NCBI RefSeq assembly: GCF_020080835.1
Contig: NC_058162.1
Coordinates: 7,083,323 to 7,147,322, forward strand
Length of the DNA: 64,000 nt
Reading direction: 5' to 3'
Source: Cotesia glomerata
Lineage: Eukaryota > Arthropoda > Insecta > Hymenoptera > Braconidae
In this document: positions 47,901 to 60,825 of the stretch, piece by piece
Layout of the letters: each line of letters opens with the position of its first letter
Position numbering within the stretch: position 1 is the stretch's first letter
Translations under genes and position numbers: made by a program
Notes under the pieces: generated by a model
The model's input: the letters and a program-made list of their open reading frames with translations, nothing else
The model's database searches: none
Told to the model about the DNA's origin: nothing

Positions 47901-48463
47901 ATAAAACACTGTTTTATGCAGCAAAAAAGCAGATTTTTCATTTACAAGCCCCAGATATGTTAATTCTTTGTTTTGAAAAAGTTAACGGGGTTCTAATGTT
48001 CTGGAGTCGTAAAATTATGAGTTATGGTTCATGAGAACGAGGAGAAATAAAGGGGTTCTGACAAAATGTTGATGTCATTCGATATATACAAGCACTAAGT
48101 CACCCTGAATAGCCGTCAAGTGCAAATCGATCCTATTGGGGTAGGTCTTTCTCCCTTACGTGCACGAGACGAGGAAATATTTACCTCCATTCCTTCCAGA
48201 CGTTATTGCGTCTAAGGTCGTCGCTTTAGACTCATTTGTCTTCAGTTATTTTGAATAAATTATGAAGAGAAAACTTTCCTTTCAAGAATCTAAGTTCAAT
48301 TACTTTTCAAATAATAAAATATTTGGGAAACTATTTTGGTTTTAAATAATACAAAACTAAAATTATGAGTTTTTTTTTTATTTAATTTTTATGCAAACAA
48401 AATCAAAAATTAGAACTTTTTGGAGTTAAAAGAACATTTTTTATACAATATTATTTTAAACTA

Positions 48464-48466
<3 letters not shown>

Positions 48467-48494
<28 letters not shown>
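48467..48494. repeat. Poly-T tract
   Basis: An uninterrupted run of about 28 T residues. It is probably a simple repeat, or the A-tail of a reverse-strand retroposon with no recognisable body. Confidence 0.8.
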
Positions 48495-48497
<3 letters not shown>

Positions 48498-48709
48498 GTC
48501 AAGAATGACCAATAATTGTTTTCTCTGACTTTTACCAACGTTAAAGTTGTTTGTTTATATTCTTGAATGTGTCAACTTGGTAGAAAAGAATTTAAAGTTT
48601 GTTTTCATTAATATTCAAAAGTTGCTCAAAAGGATTTTAAGAATTTTACTTTAAAAGTTTAAAATTTTTAGTGACCCCTAAAATAGTCAATTTTTTGCCC
48701 CACCTTAAT

Positions 48710-48794
48710 AATTGAATCGTTTATTTGAGAAACCCCACAAGTCATATGGAAACCTCATATAACTTATGGGGTTTCTCAAATAAACGATTCAATT
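48710..48794. repeat. 85-bp near-perfect hairpin
   Basis: AATTGAATCGTTTATTTGAG...ACCCCA pairs with TGGGGT...CTCAAATAAACGATTCAATT, giving arms of about 35 bp around an ATATGGAAACCTCATAT loop region that can itself pair partly. It could be a miniature foldback element or a hairpin RNA. Confidence 0.75.
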
Positions 48795-50010
48795 AGTCTA
48801 AATATTTTTCTGGATTTGTATAATTTACTTAAACAATTGTTGAATCTCCAGTCATCTTAATGATAAAAAAAAAGTTAAATTTGAGTACATATTTACTAAG
48901 CATTAGACTTCAATTTAATACAAATTTTAAACACAAAAAAGTAAAGTGTATAATTTGAAAAGAACTTTTAATGAATTTATTTAATAAAAACTTGATATTT
49001 TTTAATACAAGAAAAAAATTCTTTTTTGCTATTCAAGTTATTAGATTAGCTCTACAGTACTGACAGAATCGTATTACCGTTTCTTTGAAGTCTCTTTGCA
49101 TTAACTCGAGGAGTAAAGACGAATAAAAAAATTTATTAAGGTAGATACATAAATATATACATGTATATACATACTCTCGACAAATATAACGATCAAATCA
49201 GTACTAATAAATGAGATAAAAAGAAATTTCTTATTTTTTATCTCGTTAAATTTAATTAATTTATAATACAGCAATATTTAATAATAAAAGTTTCAGCTGA
49301 GTCAGTCACATCGTAGATTTGTGAATAAAAACTATTTTAGCAAGGCGATTAACGCTGTGTGCGACCCACTAAGTAGATGATACAGCGTGCGACATTCCAC
49401 AGTATTGTTAAGCCATTATCAAACGGAAACGAGCTGAGATCCAAGATTCAAGATCCAAGTGTGTGTAAGCTCATGGCAATTTACCAGAGAGTTTAGTTGT
49501 CGAGGTTATATTACTAATTTCTCTCTATCTCTCTCTCCCTCTTTTCAGTTCCTATTTATTAACATTTTGCAGCATCGGTTTTTTATTAATAAACGCTTTT
49601 ATTCCCTCACTCTTTCTCTCTCTTCCCCTTCGGAACTTCCTTTCCTTTTCTCTGTAACCTCATTACCGTGCACTAACTTTGTATGTTCATAGGTACATAC
49701 ATACTTCTGCAGCAGTTCAATTTACGATCGTTGTTAACTTCCGGTTTGAATCTAGAACCCGACAGCTACCGATGTGGTTTCACCGAGCATCCCGCGATTA
49801 ACGGATTTACCGCTTTAACTTTGTTCATTTATCGGTTCTGTATTGTGGAAAATGGATGTGAGTTTTCATGTTTTACTTTGACTAGATTCATTTATACACA
49901 AAAGTGTTATTTTTTTTTCCAAATTATATTGATAATTTTGTAATAGCAAGGAGGATTTAAAAAAAATCAAAAATTCAAGTTCTATAACAATGTCAATATT
50001 AATAATAATA

Positions 50011-50426
50011 ACTAGCTGACCCGGTGAACTTCGTATCACCTACAATATATTTTATTACACCTTTTGACCAGCGATTATCAATCTTTAAACTCTAATCTAC
50101 TTCGATAAAGAATAAATACTGGCTGTATGAAGTGCGGTTAGAATTTTATCAAGTTATTAAATGAAACTTGCTTTTTATTATCGCCTGAAAATCAAGATCC
50201 TAAAAAATGAACACTGAATTTATGAAATTTTCTTTTTGTCCATATATACAGAAGATAGGCGATTAACAATTTTATCTGTCGATTTCTTTAGCTGAACTTT
50301 CGGGCTTTCCAAAAATTTTATTCTTTCAAAACCGTCCCTGAACTATAGCGAACTAAACAAAAAGAAAATTGTTGAAATCGGTCCAGTCGTTTTTAAGCTT
50401 TAATAGCGAGACTAACGCTCAACTAC

Positions 50427-50457
<31 letters not shown>
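50011..50457 (+). repeat. Interspersed repeat of the ACTAGCTGACCCGG type
   Basis: It starts ACTAGCTGACCCGGTGAACT and ends near AAATCGGTCCAGTCGTTTTT, GAGACTAACG and an AT-rich simple tail. Sequences of this form are common as 3' parts of non-autonomous retroposons or Helitron-like repeats in insects; I cannot fix the class. The (AAT)n(ATT)n tract at 50461-50516 follows directly. Confidence 0.55.
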
Positions 50458-50458
50458 G

Positions 50459-50493
<35 letters not shown>

Positions 50494-51349
50494 TATTATT
50501 ATTATTATTATTATTTTATTTTTTTTTTTTTTTTTCGATTAAAGTTAAAGAAAATTTTACAATAGCTGCGAAATAAAAACCGGAAAAATAAAAAAACCCA
50601 AGAAATTGAATTTCGCCTTGACCGCGTCATACTTGTAGCGAGCAGGGTCGTTGATATTGCAGCAGCCTCGACGAGTGTTTACCCTGTCGACCGCAGAGAC
50701 TAAAATAGATTCTGAGTCGATCCCAAGCTCGATTGCCAGTTAGTGGATTTTTGATGCTGCTACTGCAGTTTTGCCTTGACAACACACATAATACCAGACA
50801 ACCCAATTCATCTATCAAGTGAATACAATACACACATCACAAATAAAACAAAATAAAATAACCGTAATAATAATAATATTGATTCTATTCCGCCATTCCT
50901 GCTCTGTATGTGCAAAGTGCATCGACATTGACGCCCCATTCTTCAGCAATTACTCAAACTTAAATTAAAACCAAGATATTCCTCCTCCTTATCCTCAGCG
51001 GTGCTCCCTGGCAATTATTTTTTCCAACTTCCACCGGAAGTCAAATTTGAGATTTTTTAATTTTGTACGAATTTATTTATCGACCCTGGCAACCTTCCAG
51101 TCATATTCATTAATTTTATCTTTCTTTTTAATCATATGAATATCTAAAAAATCTAATATACTTCTCCCATCTATTCGATAATAGTAACGACACTTTAATG
51201 AATCCCAGCATAAAATTGAGATGAAATATATGTGAAGCCAATTTATTCGTAATATGATTGGTTAAATATATTATAAGCATGAAAATATATGCAAACTCTG
51301 TATTCAGGCGCGCGCTTGCGTGCGCAAATTATATTCCAGTTAGGGGTTT

Positions 51350-51930
51350 ATTCGGAGTGAATTTTCACTCCCGTCAGGATAAATCTCATTCAGATTAACT
51401 CTGCATTTTTTTTTTATCGATCACTTAATAAATATGGATTCTAATCCAAAAATCATCAGAGTTAAGAGTTTCTAGACTAAAATATATTTTTAATCAGCTG
51501 AAAAAAGTTTCATATGCCAAATTACTGACAAATACTTCTAACAATTTATCTCAAATTTAAATTCGACTTTTTTGGAACATTGAAACAAATTTTCATTAAG
51601 ATTACTCTGTTTTCAAGTTTTGTTGATAAAAATTTCTTAATAAATAAATTACTTCGAAGGAAAGTTATCAAAAAATGCTGTCTGTAGAAAAAAAAAATAT
51701 TGATGCAATTTTTTTCAAATATTAAAACTTATTCGTCATCTTAATCTAAAAAACAAAATTGCATTTATTTTCATGATCTTGAAATGCACATTTTACAATT
51801 TTTACGCGAACAACTATTTTTTTATATTTTATAAATGATGAAGAATTCACTCGGTGGAATTTTTTTTATTAGTAATATTTATTAGACTAGACCAATTAAA
51901 AATAATCCACTCCACAAATTTTTTACAGTG
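51350..51930 (+). repeat. Dispersed repeat, copy 2 (pairs with 27230-27920)
   Basis: It shares CAGCTGAAAAAAGTTTCATA and AATTCGACTTTTTTGGAACA in the same order as copy 1. It begins near TTCGGAGTGAATTTTCACTC and ends CCACTCCACAAATTTTTTAC then AGTG followed by TA. Those ends suggest a decayed TA-targeted element. Confidence 0.6.
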
Positions 51931-52880
51931 TAGCTTGGATGAAAAAATGACCATTTCGTAAATAATAAATCTAATAATCACGCAGACAACAGTCAGGGAG
52001 ATTGAAAAGTGGGAGGGAAAGAAGAAGCAAGCGGAAATTACTCTCTGTAACGAAATAATATCTCAAGTAATTGCAAGTACTCTCGTTACATCCAGTTGTG
52101 GTTCTTTACGGCTAACTGTAGACTGCAGACTACTTCTATTACTTGATACTGGTACCCAGTACCTGGAACTGTTGAGTTTTGTTGGCACTTGTTGTATAGT
52201 TCCGCTGCTGTTCCCTGTTTAGAAGTTATAGTTATAACTCTAACATCACTACTCCAAGTGTGGAACTATCCGAGTACCGTCACATGTCAAACATTCTGCA
52301 TGTAGCTGTAAAGTTTTGTCTTAAAAGATACCCGTGCTTTGATCAAATATATAATTTGATAGTCTTCCATGTCAATATTAATTTTTATGTGTCCATTTAC
52401 TGCAAAAAACTTCTTAATTCAGAATAATTTCCTTGAATCATGATTGTTTTTCCATTAATGGAGTCATATAACTCGAAATTGAGCATTAGTCATTTCACAT
52501 TTTTTGTTTTTCAAGTGTGGGAAGTGTGAGACTTAATTCATTTTTATTAAAAACCACGTGGGTGTTTTGTCATCTTGATGTCACCAATTCAGTAAATACT
52601 TTCTCTCCATGATAATTCTGACAATACAAGGTTACTTCTATTTGTAATTGATAAAAATTATAATATTCAATTATTTATAGACTCTTTTCTTAGTTTGAAT
52701 GCAAGATAAAACTAAGAAAGAGTTTAGTCGCATTATTTTTAAAATTAGAACCAGAAAGTTGAAAAGAGAATTTTGCCTTAATAAGTAAGAAATCAAAAAT
52801 TTATTCGACTAAATTCATAATATGGCCATCAGAATTATTTATTAATTAAATTTAGAAATATTTTAGACAATTTTTATCTA

Positions 52881-53424
52881 CAGTGAAAGAAGAATTAGTT
52901 AGTTTAATAGAAATATTGTCAATTCAAAAGCAACGCTATTTTAAAGAGAATCTTATGTCTTGATTCAAGAATTTCTATTCTTGATATTCATTTTCTTAGT
53001 AAAGAAAAATTTTACTTCTTTAAAGGTTTTAGTTTCGCGAGTCTACCACGAGATGGCTAGGTGGCGCTAGTGTGCTTGTTTTTAAAATTGTAAAACTTGG
53101 ACAAATTATAGATTTTGTATTAATTGTTGAAAATTTGTAAAATTATAACCTTTGATAATAAAAAATTTTTTTTTTGCTCAAGAAATTGTAAAATTGTTAG
53201 TATTTTTGAAACAAAGTTCTTACTGTGAAAGAAAATCTTTGAGTAAAATATATCTTGTTTGAAAATAGTTAAATAATTGTTTGAATTGATTAAATTCTTA
53301 AATGGATAATTTTTTCTATTTTTTTCCAAGTTTTATATTCTTAATTTTATTCCCGATTTTCAAATCAATTCGAACTGAATATCTTAATTCAAAGGTTGTT
53401 TTGAAGAAAGATTTTTTTTCAGTG
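52881..53424 (+). mobile_element. 544-bp repeat with CACTG-type ends and GATGGC core
   Basis: The ends are CAGTGAAAGAAG and GATTTTTTTTCAGTG. The core CGAGATGGCTAGGTGGCGCT is shared with the interrupted copy at 8500-9350 and the reverse copy at 58600-59190. No frame longer than chance is seen. Confidence 0.55.
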
Positions 53425-54299
53425 TGTTCTTCATAAAATTATAAAAATTTCATATAAATTAAAATCAAAAAATTCTACCTGAAAGTTCTTTCGCTCTCTG
53501 AGCTCTCCGCGTATATATTTTAAACAATCAACCTGAAGAAGATTCTTGAATCGAAAAGGTCGTAAGTTCGTCTTCAATAATAGCAGTGGTATATATTCAC
53601 ATATGTACTCGTACAGTAAAGTGATCTATTCACTGCATAGCACAAATGATGTGATACAATACAGCGACAGGGTATTTGTGAGTCGTAAACCGATCATAAT
53701 CGACATATCTTTCAGCACATACTGATGCGTAGTGTGTACTAATACGTCCATATGCATATGTGTACATATGAGTAAAACGTCACATAACTAACTATATTAC
53801 ATACCATGCAAGCATTCACTACTACGTACACAAATGCGCAACATATATGTTTATATTTGTTCATGTCATGTATCTCTTCTCGACATGCATCACACGTACC
53901 TTGACAATCCAACTGAATATCCTGTCTTGCTTAACGTCAACTACGTTGTGCATTCAATGAATCATTGATAAAATATTTTATTTTACTCTTTCCTCGATTT
54001 ATCGATTATCCGGTTGATGTAATTTTAACTTGAGTTGAAAATTTGTAAATCATCGTGCTTTATTGAATCGATGTATAGACTTGCATGTAGGTGTAAGTAA
54101 GTGGTGTGTATACTTTTCATTTCATTGGTATGGAAAATAAATATTTATTTTTAATTCGCGTCGTTGAGTAATGACTTGTTGATGATAATTATTTGATTGT
54201 AAAATACAGTTGTAATTTTAAATAATAAAGTTTCTTAAGAGTTATTTATATTAGGAGTATTTGGTGTGAAATTTGATATGAAATAAATTATCGGAATTA

Positions 54300-55320
54300 A
54301 GGGGGGTAGACACTATGACAGCCGAAAAAAATGAGTAATTTTCGGGAAATAGTTTGATTAGGAAAATAAAGGAATGAAAGGATTATTTTCATTCATTTTA
54401 TTACGTCTATATTCAATGACAGTTACATCAATTTTAATTAAAAAATATTAAATAGTCTTGATGATATGAGCGTTGTAAAATAAAAGTTCATTAAAATCTG
54501 TATGAATGCACAGAAAAAAAGGTTCACTTGAGTCAAGAAAATATTTTTCTTCCTAATTATTTTCTTGAGCGAAAAAAAATTTTTTTTTTGACACAAGAAA
54601 TTTCACTTATTCCAACAAAATTAATTTTCATGCTTTAAGAAATACGTATCTTGATCCAAGAAAATTTATTTAAGTCAAGAAAATCTTCTTGTTTTAAGAA
54701 AATTCAGCCTCTTGCTCCAAAAAATTTTGTTCTTGTTAGAAGTAAATTTTCTTGCCTTGAGAAAATTTCTCTCTTGCTCCAAAAAATTAAGTATCTCGAT
54801 AGTAAATTTTCATTAATATTTTAATTGACTAACATGTCAAATGGGAAGATCAAATAATATTGAATCATTTTTTTTCATTCAATATGTATAATTGCGTGCT
54901 AAAATAATCTAAAATGGGTATCAAATATTCAAGAGAAAAATTTTCTCAAGGTGAGAAAATTTTTTTCTTTGCTGAAGTAGGTAGCGCTGCTTCCCTAAAG
55001 TATCTAAAAGTCTTGATCAAATATAAAAATTTATTGTATCAAGTATTTATGATAATTTGAATTAAGAAAAAATGACTTCCACCAAGAATAGAATTTCAAG
55101 AAAAATTTTTACTTCGGCCAAGACAACTTCGATCTTCCTTCAGGCACCCGAAAATTTTCTTGAGCCAAGAATTTTGTTCTCCAGTCAAGAAATTTTTCTT
55201 TATGTGTGTAGTTATCGTTGCACGTAGCCCATTTTTTTGATAAATGAAAAAATTTTCAGTTCCCTGAAGATTTTCTTATGATAATTTTGATCAAAATCAA
55301 ATCTTAATTTTGAATAAAAA
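54300..55320 (+). repeat. Partial relative of the 730-bp foldback, split by a MITE
   Basis: TTAAGGGGGGTAGACACTATG followed by ACAGCCGAAAAAA matches the terminal words of 25211-25940. TGTAGTTATCGTTGCACGTA after 55206 matches an internal word of that element's left arm. The segment between is the inserted MITE at 54509-55206. The right half of the host copy appears lost or too diverged to follow. Confidence 0.55.
54509..55206. mobile_element. 698-bp CACA-ended MITE, reverse copy of 8644-9269
   Basis: The whole length aligns by eye as the reverse complement of 8644-9269, including GAAGCAGC, ACTTTAGGGAAG and CGGGTGCCTGAAGG (as its complement CCTTCAGGCACCCG). TG flanks both sides (54507-54508 and 55207-55208). 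Confidence 0.8.
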
Positions 55321-56213
55321 TTTTTAAATTATTAATGAAACTACTATAAACTACTATAAATTAATTTAATTTTCATTGAAAAAAAAATAATAATAATCAA
55401 CAATTACAATATCCATATTTTAACGAGAAAATTTTTTTACTACCAGTAAAAAATATGGTGAGGTCCTAGGGCGTTTCCTCTATGAATTACTCTTTAAGAA
55501 TAAGTTCAGCGTTCTTTCATTTATTAATAATGTTTTAGTTGTATATATTTATATATATATGATGCTTCTTACGCAATGGTGCGAATGAAACCCGTGGCAT
55601 GTATAGTAATTCCGTGTGTGTATAAGATTTCAGTGTGTAAACCACTTTATCTGGCCACGCGGTAACACACTGCTAAATACTACACCTATATACATGCAAT
55701 CCAAGAATGCACATACTTATACTCATACTTATACTTATGTTATACCGCGTACAGAGAAAGAGAGTGAAAGAGACGGTTAAAAAGCAACCACGAGGTTAAC
55801 GGTGTTCGTCGTAGTATAGTATATAGTATTATATTATATGTATTATAACATATAGATATAGATACGGTAAATATCATCGGTCATATATACTATAGTCTAC
55901 GTACAGTACTTACTAATATAACATATAATACATACGTACGTGCTCCTTGAACGCTAGTTACCAGTTTACGAGCGACATCTGCGTTTTCCGGAAGTTTAAC
56001 TTCCTAAAACGGAAGTCACTCAACTAAGGTGGAATTAAATGTATAATTATTTACTTTTTAAATGTTAATCAAATAAGAAATTAAATTATTATTATTATTT
56101 TCATCGTTATCCCGATTATAAGTCATTAAAATAATTACAGTTTAACTCAACCTAACATTTTCATAATCGTTAAATTTTTTTAAATACTACATCAATTAAA
56201 TTTTTTTGGTATA

Positions 56214-56353
56214 AGGTAAAAGCCCCAATATATGATCATGTACCAGTATATGATCACTCTATGTATTTGTATACCTATATTTGTGAATATAGATATACAA
56301 ATACATGGAGTGATCATATACTGGTACGTGATCATCTATTGGGGCTTTTACCT
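56214..56353. mobile_element. 140-bp foldback MITE, copy 2
   Basis: It has the same length and ends as 31788-31927, with TA on both sides (56212-56213 and 56354-56355). Only a few substitutions separate the copies, so the family moved recently relative to other repeats here. Confidence 0.9.
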
Positions 56354-56804
56354 TACCAATATTACTATAGAAATACAGGTCAATTATCATAAAAGTTTTT
56401 AAAATAAAAAAAAAAAAAATAAAGAATACAATTTGAACGGATTTCTTTATATAAAACATGCCAGCGGAAGTTTACATTAAAATAGTAATTTTTAAATTTC
56501 TATTAAATTACACAGGATAGAGTAGAAAATAATTCGTCTCCGGTCTTATTTCATTGGGACTAGAACGAGAAGCAGCGTATATTCCACATAAGTATAAAGA
56601 GTTGAGTGAAAATTCAAAAGCAAGATGTTTATGCACTGGCAATAAATAATAACATACCAATATGTGCAAACACATTGTAATAACAGTAATGTTTGTCGTT
56701 AAATTACAGATTTACGTTTTGCAAAGTAACATAACGATTGTACATTCCTATTCTAGTATGGCAATGCAATGGTTACCTCATGAATATATCTTCATCTCCA
56801 TTTA

Positions 56805-56807
<3 letters not shown>

Positions 56808-56869
<62 letters not shown>
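56808..56869. repeat. (TA)n microsatellite
   Basis: About 31 uninterrupted TA units. Confidence 0.95.
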
Positions 56870-56871
<2 letters not shown>

Positions 56872-58599
56872 TTTCTCCATTTATGTATAAATAGTTGATC
56901 TTCAGTATAAATAAAGAGCTAGTATTTAAATTAGCGGGACTATTTTCATAAATTTTTATGGAAAATGAATCACAGAACGGCTTCATAAATTGTAGATTTG
57001 AATCAGTTCGCATCTTTTAAGAGTTATAAAAAAGAAAATAATGATAGTACACTTTATAGAATTTTTGATAAAAATGTTTTATCAATATTTCAAGAAATAG
57101 TTCATAGAACTAAGCAAAATAAATTACTTAAATCGTCAACTTGCATTTTTATTCATTAAATATTTTTTTAGAAGTATGCTAATCGATGAATTAGTCGTTT
57201 GAAAAATTTTTTTTATTAAACATTTGGTAATTCTACAAAATTGCATTGTTATAATAATTTTTTGAAGTATGAAAAATTACGCTATCAGTTTGCTAAATTT
57301 TATGAAAAATAGGTGCAATAGAATAATATAAATGCTGTAAAATAAAAAATAAAAACTAACTACAAACTCTATTAATTTTAAGAAAAAGTGTCAATAATTT
57401 ATAAAAATATCGAACAATCAGGACAATTTAAATCACAAATCACAGTAATTTTTTCAGGTAAAACACATACTTTCTACCATTATAAATTTATGCATAAAAA
57501 TGTGTCATCTACTTTTTTCTCGCATAGAAAATAAACATATATTATTATATTATATACATAGACATTATAAGTAATAAAAAAAAAAAACAATAAAATAAAT
57601 GGCATGAAGAATTTAGAGCAAGCATTTAGCCACGGTCTATTGACAAGAAATTGTCTGGTGGAGAATAAGGCCAGCTTCACTTCATAGAGCAATGATTAAA
57701 ATTATTGATGCTGTTTACTTTTTGTTCTACGAAGTCTTTCATTCTCATTCTCATTTGAAACTAAACAGTGTCAAAGACTGCTTGTACTCGACAACAGCCG
57801 TAACACCTACTCTCTTGAAAACATCATCATCAACTCCCGGCATTTAAACCGATTTTCAATGACGTTAAATAAAAAAATACACGCCGCTTTTTATTGAATA
57901 TATATTCTGCAATAATTTATTTTTATTTAAATTTAAATTTAATTTAATATGATGAATGAAGAATATTTATTATTTTTATTAATATATTGACTTGAAATAT
58001 TAAATCCTCGTTCAATGATTTTGCTTGATCATTTTCTCTTTTATTTTGTCGTAGAAGTAGACATCATATCAATTAACAATTGCATTAAACGGCAGTACTT
58101 AAGATAAATGGCTGTATGTAAGATAGAAAGTCCCTAAAAACGTTAGGGATAACCATCCTACAGAAATAGGGGATGGAATTCCCCTAAGTGGTACTTGAGA
58201 ACTCGTAACCAGGGTAATTTATCCCCTAACTTTAACGTTTAGAAGAATCCCGGGTTTTATGGGTTCATTGACTTTTAGGTAGATGCAAACGCAACGTTTT
58301 CATCATTCTTCACTTAGGTGTTGAAATAATATTTCTATAACGCTAAAAAAAAAAATATTTGATTATTGAAAAAATATTATCTTGTAACTAATATTATCTT
58401 GTAACTTTCATTCTTACTTCGAGATATTCAGTTCGAATTAATTCAAAAAATTCACGAATAAAATCATAAAGAATAACGAGGATAAAAATAAAAAGTTACC
58501 TATTTAAGAATTTTACCATTTCAACCAACCACTTTAATATTCTCAAACGATATACCATATTTTTTATCTAACAATTACTTTCTGCGATTACTTCTAGAA

Positions 58600-59190
58600 T
58601 GTAATGGGTTAAAGTAAAATATATGTTTTTGTTTACATTTTCGAATGAAAAAATTTTTTCTTGAACCAACAATATAAAATTGTTGAAGGAAAATAAAATT
58701 ATTGTTAATTTTGGAGAGTAGTATTTTTGAAAATCGATTTAAATTACATTTCACCGAAACAATAGACGCAATCTTCAAATTTTTTTGTCTCAAGCCAAAA
58801 AAAATGAATTTCAAGACAAAAATTTTTTAAATCGAAACAAATAATTTTCTTTGAAATAATTTTGTTATTAAATTAAGAATATTTCTCTCGGATCGAATAA
58901 TTTTTTTTCCAGTATCTATTTCTTCGATCGCATATTAAATATTTTTTTTAGTCAAAAAAGTACAACACAATTAAAAAAACACCTCTTGCAAAGTTAAAAT
59001 TTCGTATATTCTCAACAGAGGATCAACAAAATTTTTCCTAGCCTTACACCTCGAAAAGCAAGCACACTTACGCCACCGGGCCATCTAGTGACAGCCTCAC
59101 GAACTAAAACTTCGAAAGAGTAGAATCTGAAGCTAAGAAACCGAGTTTTTAGATGAAAAATTCTAGAACCAAGTAGATTTTTTCAGTACT
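58600..59190 (-). repeat. GATGGC-core repeat, reverse copy
   Basis: CAAGCACACTTACGCCACCG, GGCCATCTAGTGACAGCCTC and GAACTAAAACTTCGAAAGAG are the reverse complement of the core in 52881-53424 and in the interrupted copy around 8620-8643/9271-9310. The outer limits are approximate. Confidence 0.6.
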
Positions 59191-59380
59191 GCCTTATAAT
59201 CACTAAATTCCATCAAATTAAAAAGAAAGTAAAAATCGATCTCAATTTATTGATTGATAATAGTGTAGATGCAACACTTTTTTTGTCTGGACATCGTATT
59301 GATTGTGAATAAGGGCTTAAAGAGGTCATCGACACGGTGAAGAGCGTCTCAAGTTATTGATAAGGCTACTCGTATCGGCA

Positions 59381-59413
59381 ATATATAAAGCATCGCCAAA
59401 TTACCAGTGTGTA
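59381..59413 (+). promoter_or_regulatory. Candidate TATA box and start site of an alternative Phactr promoter
   Basis: ATATATAAAG at 59381-59390 is followed about 24 bp later by ACCAGTGTG and then a GA-rich block (59460-59520), and ends about 1.4 kb before the 60826 exon. A start here could make a shorter transcript using a downstream ATG. The spacing is slightly short for a TATA promoter and no donor was settled on. Confidence 0.25.
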
Positions 59414-60825
59414 CTCTCTTTCGTCTTAACTCTTATCAAGCATCCGAGTGAATCGATTTTTAGGAGAGTAGAAGAGGGAACTGGAGAGAACAAGGAGAGA
59501 GTAGAGAGTAGGATCTCTCTTATTCCATTATCCATTATCCATTATCCATTATAAAATATATATTGAATATGGGGTTAGCATTGGCTTTTAATATTGTGAA
59601 AGCTATTGGGTATCAAGTGAAAAATTACCTCTCATGTCCGGTGCTTGTCAATTATTTTTCCACGCTAATACTTGATTTTTTCCTTCTATTGTTTATTTAT
59701 CGGCCAGATAATCGGTTTAGTACATCGAGATTAAACTATTGGGAAATAGATTTCGTGTAATGGAAAGTGATATTTTAGTTTTATCGCTAATCAGTATTGG
59801 GTGTAGTTGTGAAATAGAAAAAGGATTCTCCGGTGTAAAATCTTTTTGTAAATGTTTTTAAAAATTTATATTGATCAATACTAGAAAAATAATGGATTAA
59901 ATGTTCTACTGAAAGCTAAATAATTGATTGAAACCGAAAAGTAAATAACATAGTCCTTATTTTCTCATTATTTTAAGGTTTTAACTTTATTAATGATGGG
60001 AAGTAATCTACAGAACTTACTCTAAAACCTCCTTCTGCTTTTTAGGTCAAAATGCATTATTTAACATAAAAATTATGCATAAATTGGTCTGTTAAGGTTT
60101 ACTGATTTTTGAGTGGTAGAAAATCATTGTAATTTTTGTTAAATTTTGGATTTTTACAAATTGTAAAGAAAATATTATAAAAGCTCTAGTAGTTGCTTGT
60201 AAATATTTCAAAGAAATATAAGTGCAATTTTTGTAAAAAAATTTTTTAGAGCTAGTTTATTTTCTAAAAAAGACTAAAAATTGATCAAATCTCTCTTGCT
60301 TTTAGTATCATAAAATTAGGGATTATAATCAACAATATATTCTATGAAAATTATTTAATTTTCATCCCCTTGCTGTATAAAAAATTTCATATTAAATCCT
60401 TGACATCCAATACAAGTTTTTTATTTAAAAACAAAAGCTTAAAGAACTTAAAAATAAACAACTAGACCAAGCGATTATTTTTTTATGCTCTTTATAAATT
60501 ATCAACTTTCCGCATAATAATAAAAATAATCCTTTCTACCCAGTAAGCAATAAAAATTAATTGATCGAATTAATTGCGCGTCGCTAATAAAAATAACGTC
60601 GTAATATCAATGAAAATGTCTCGTTGGTCGTTATTGAAGACTGCTCTCCTTGAGTTGATAAGATAGGAATCTAATGATAAAACTTTTATTACCCACTGAT
60701 AACAGTTATCATTTATCATTAAACGACATTGATATTGGATAAAAATAATTATTTCTACCATTATCACACATTACCCATTATTTTTATATTCAACCAATCT
60801 AAATAAAATTTTATTTATTTTCCAG

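Larger units (their letters stand above)
34322..60825 (+). other. Phactr: Phactr intron of about 26.5 kb
   Basis: The donor GTGAGT at 34322 and acceptor TTTTATTTATTTTCCAG at 60825 bound it. It holds many repeats listed separately and a few GC-richer blocks, including 36530-36665, 48095-48240, 49690-49860 and 50600-50830, which may be enhancers or alternative leader exons. No other gene was recognised on either strand. The short frames inside (for example 42787-43122 and 45202-45420) have no domain. Confidence 0.7.
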
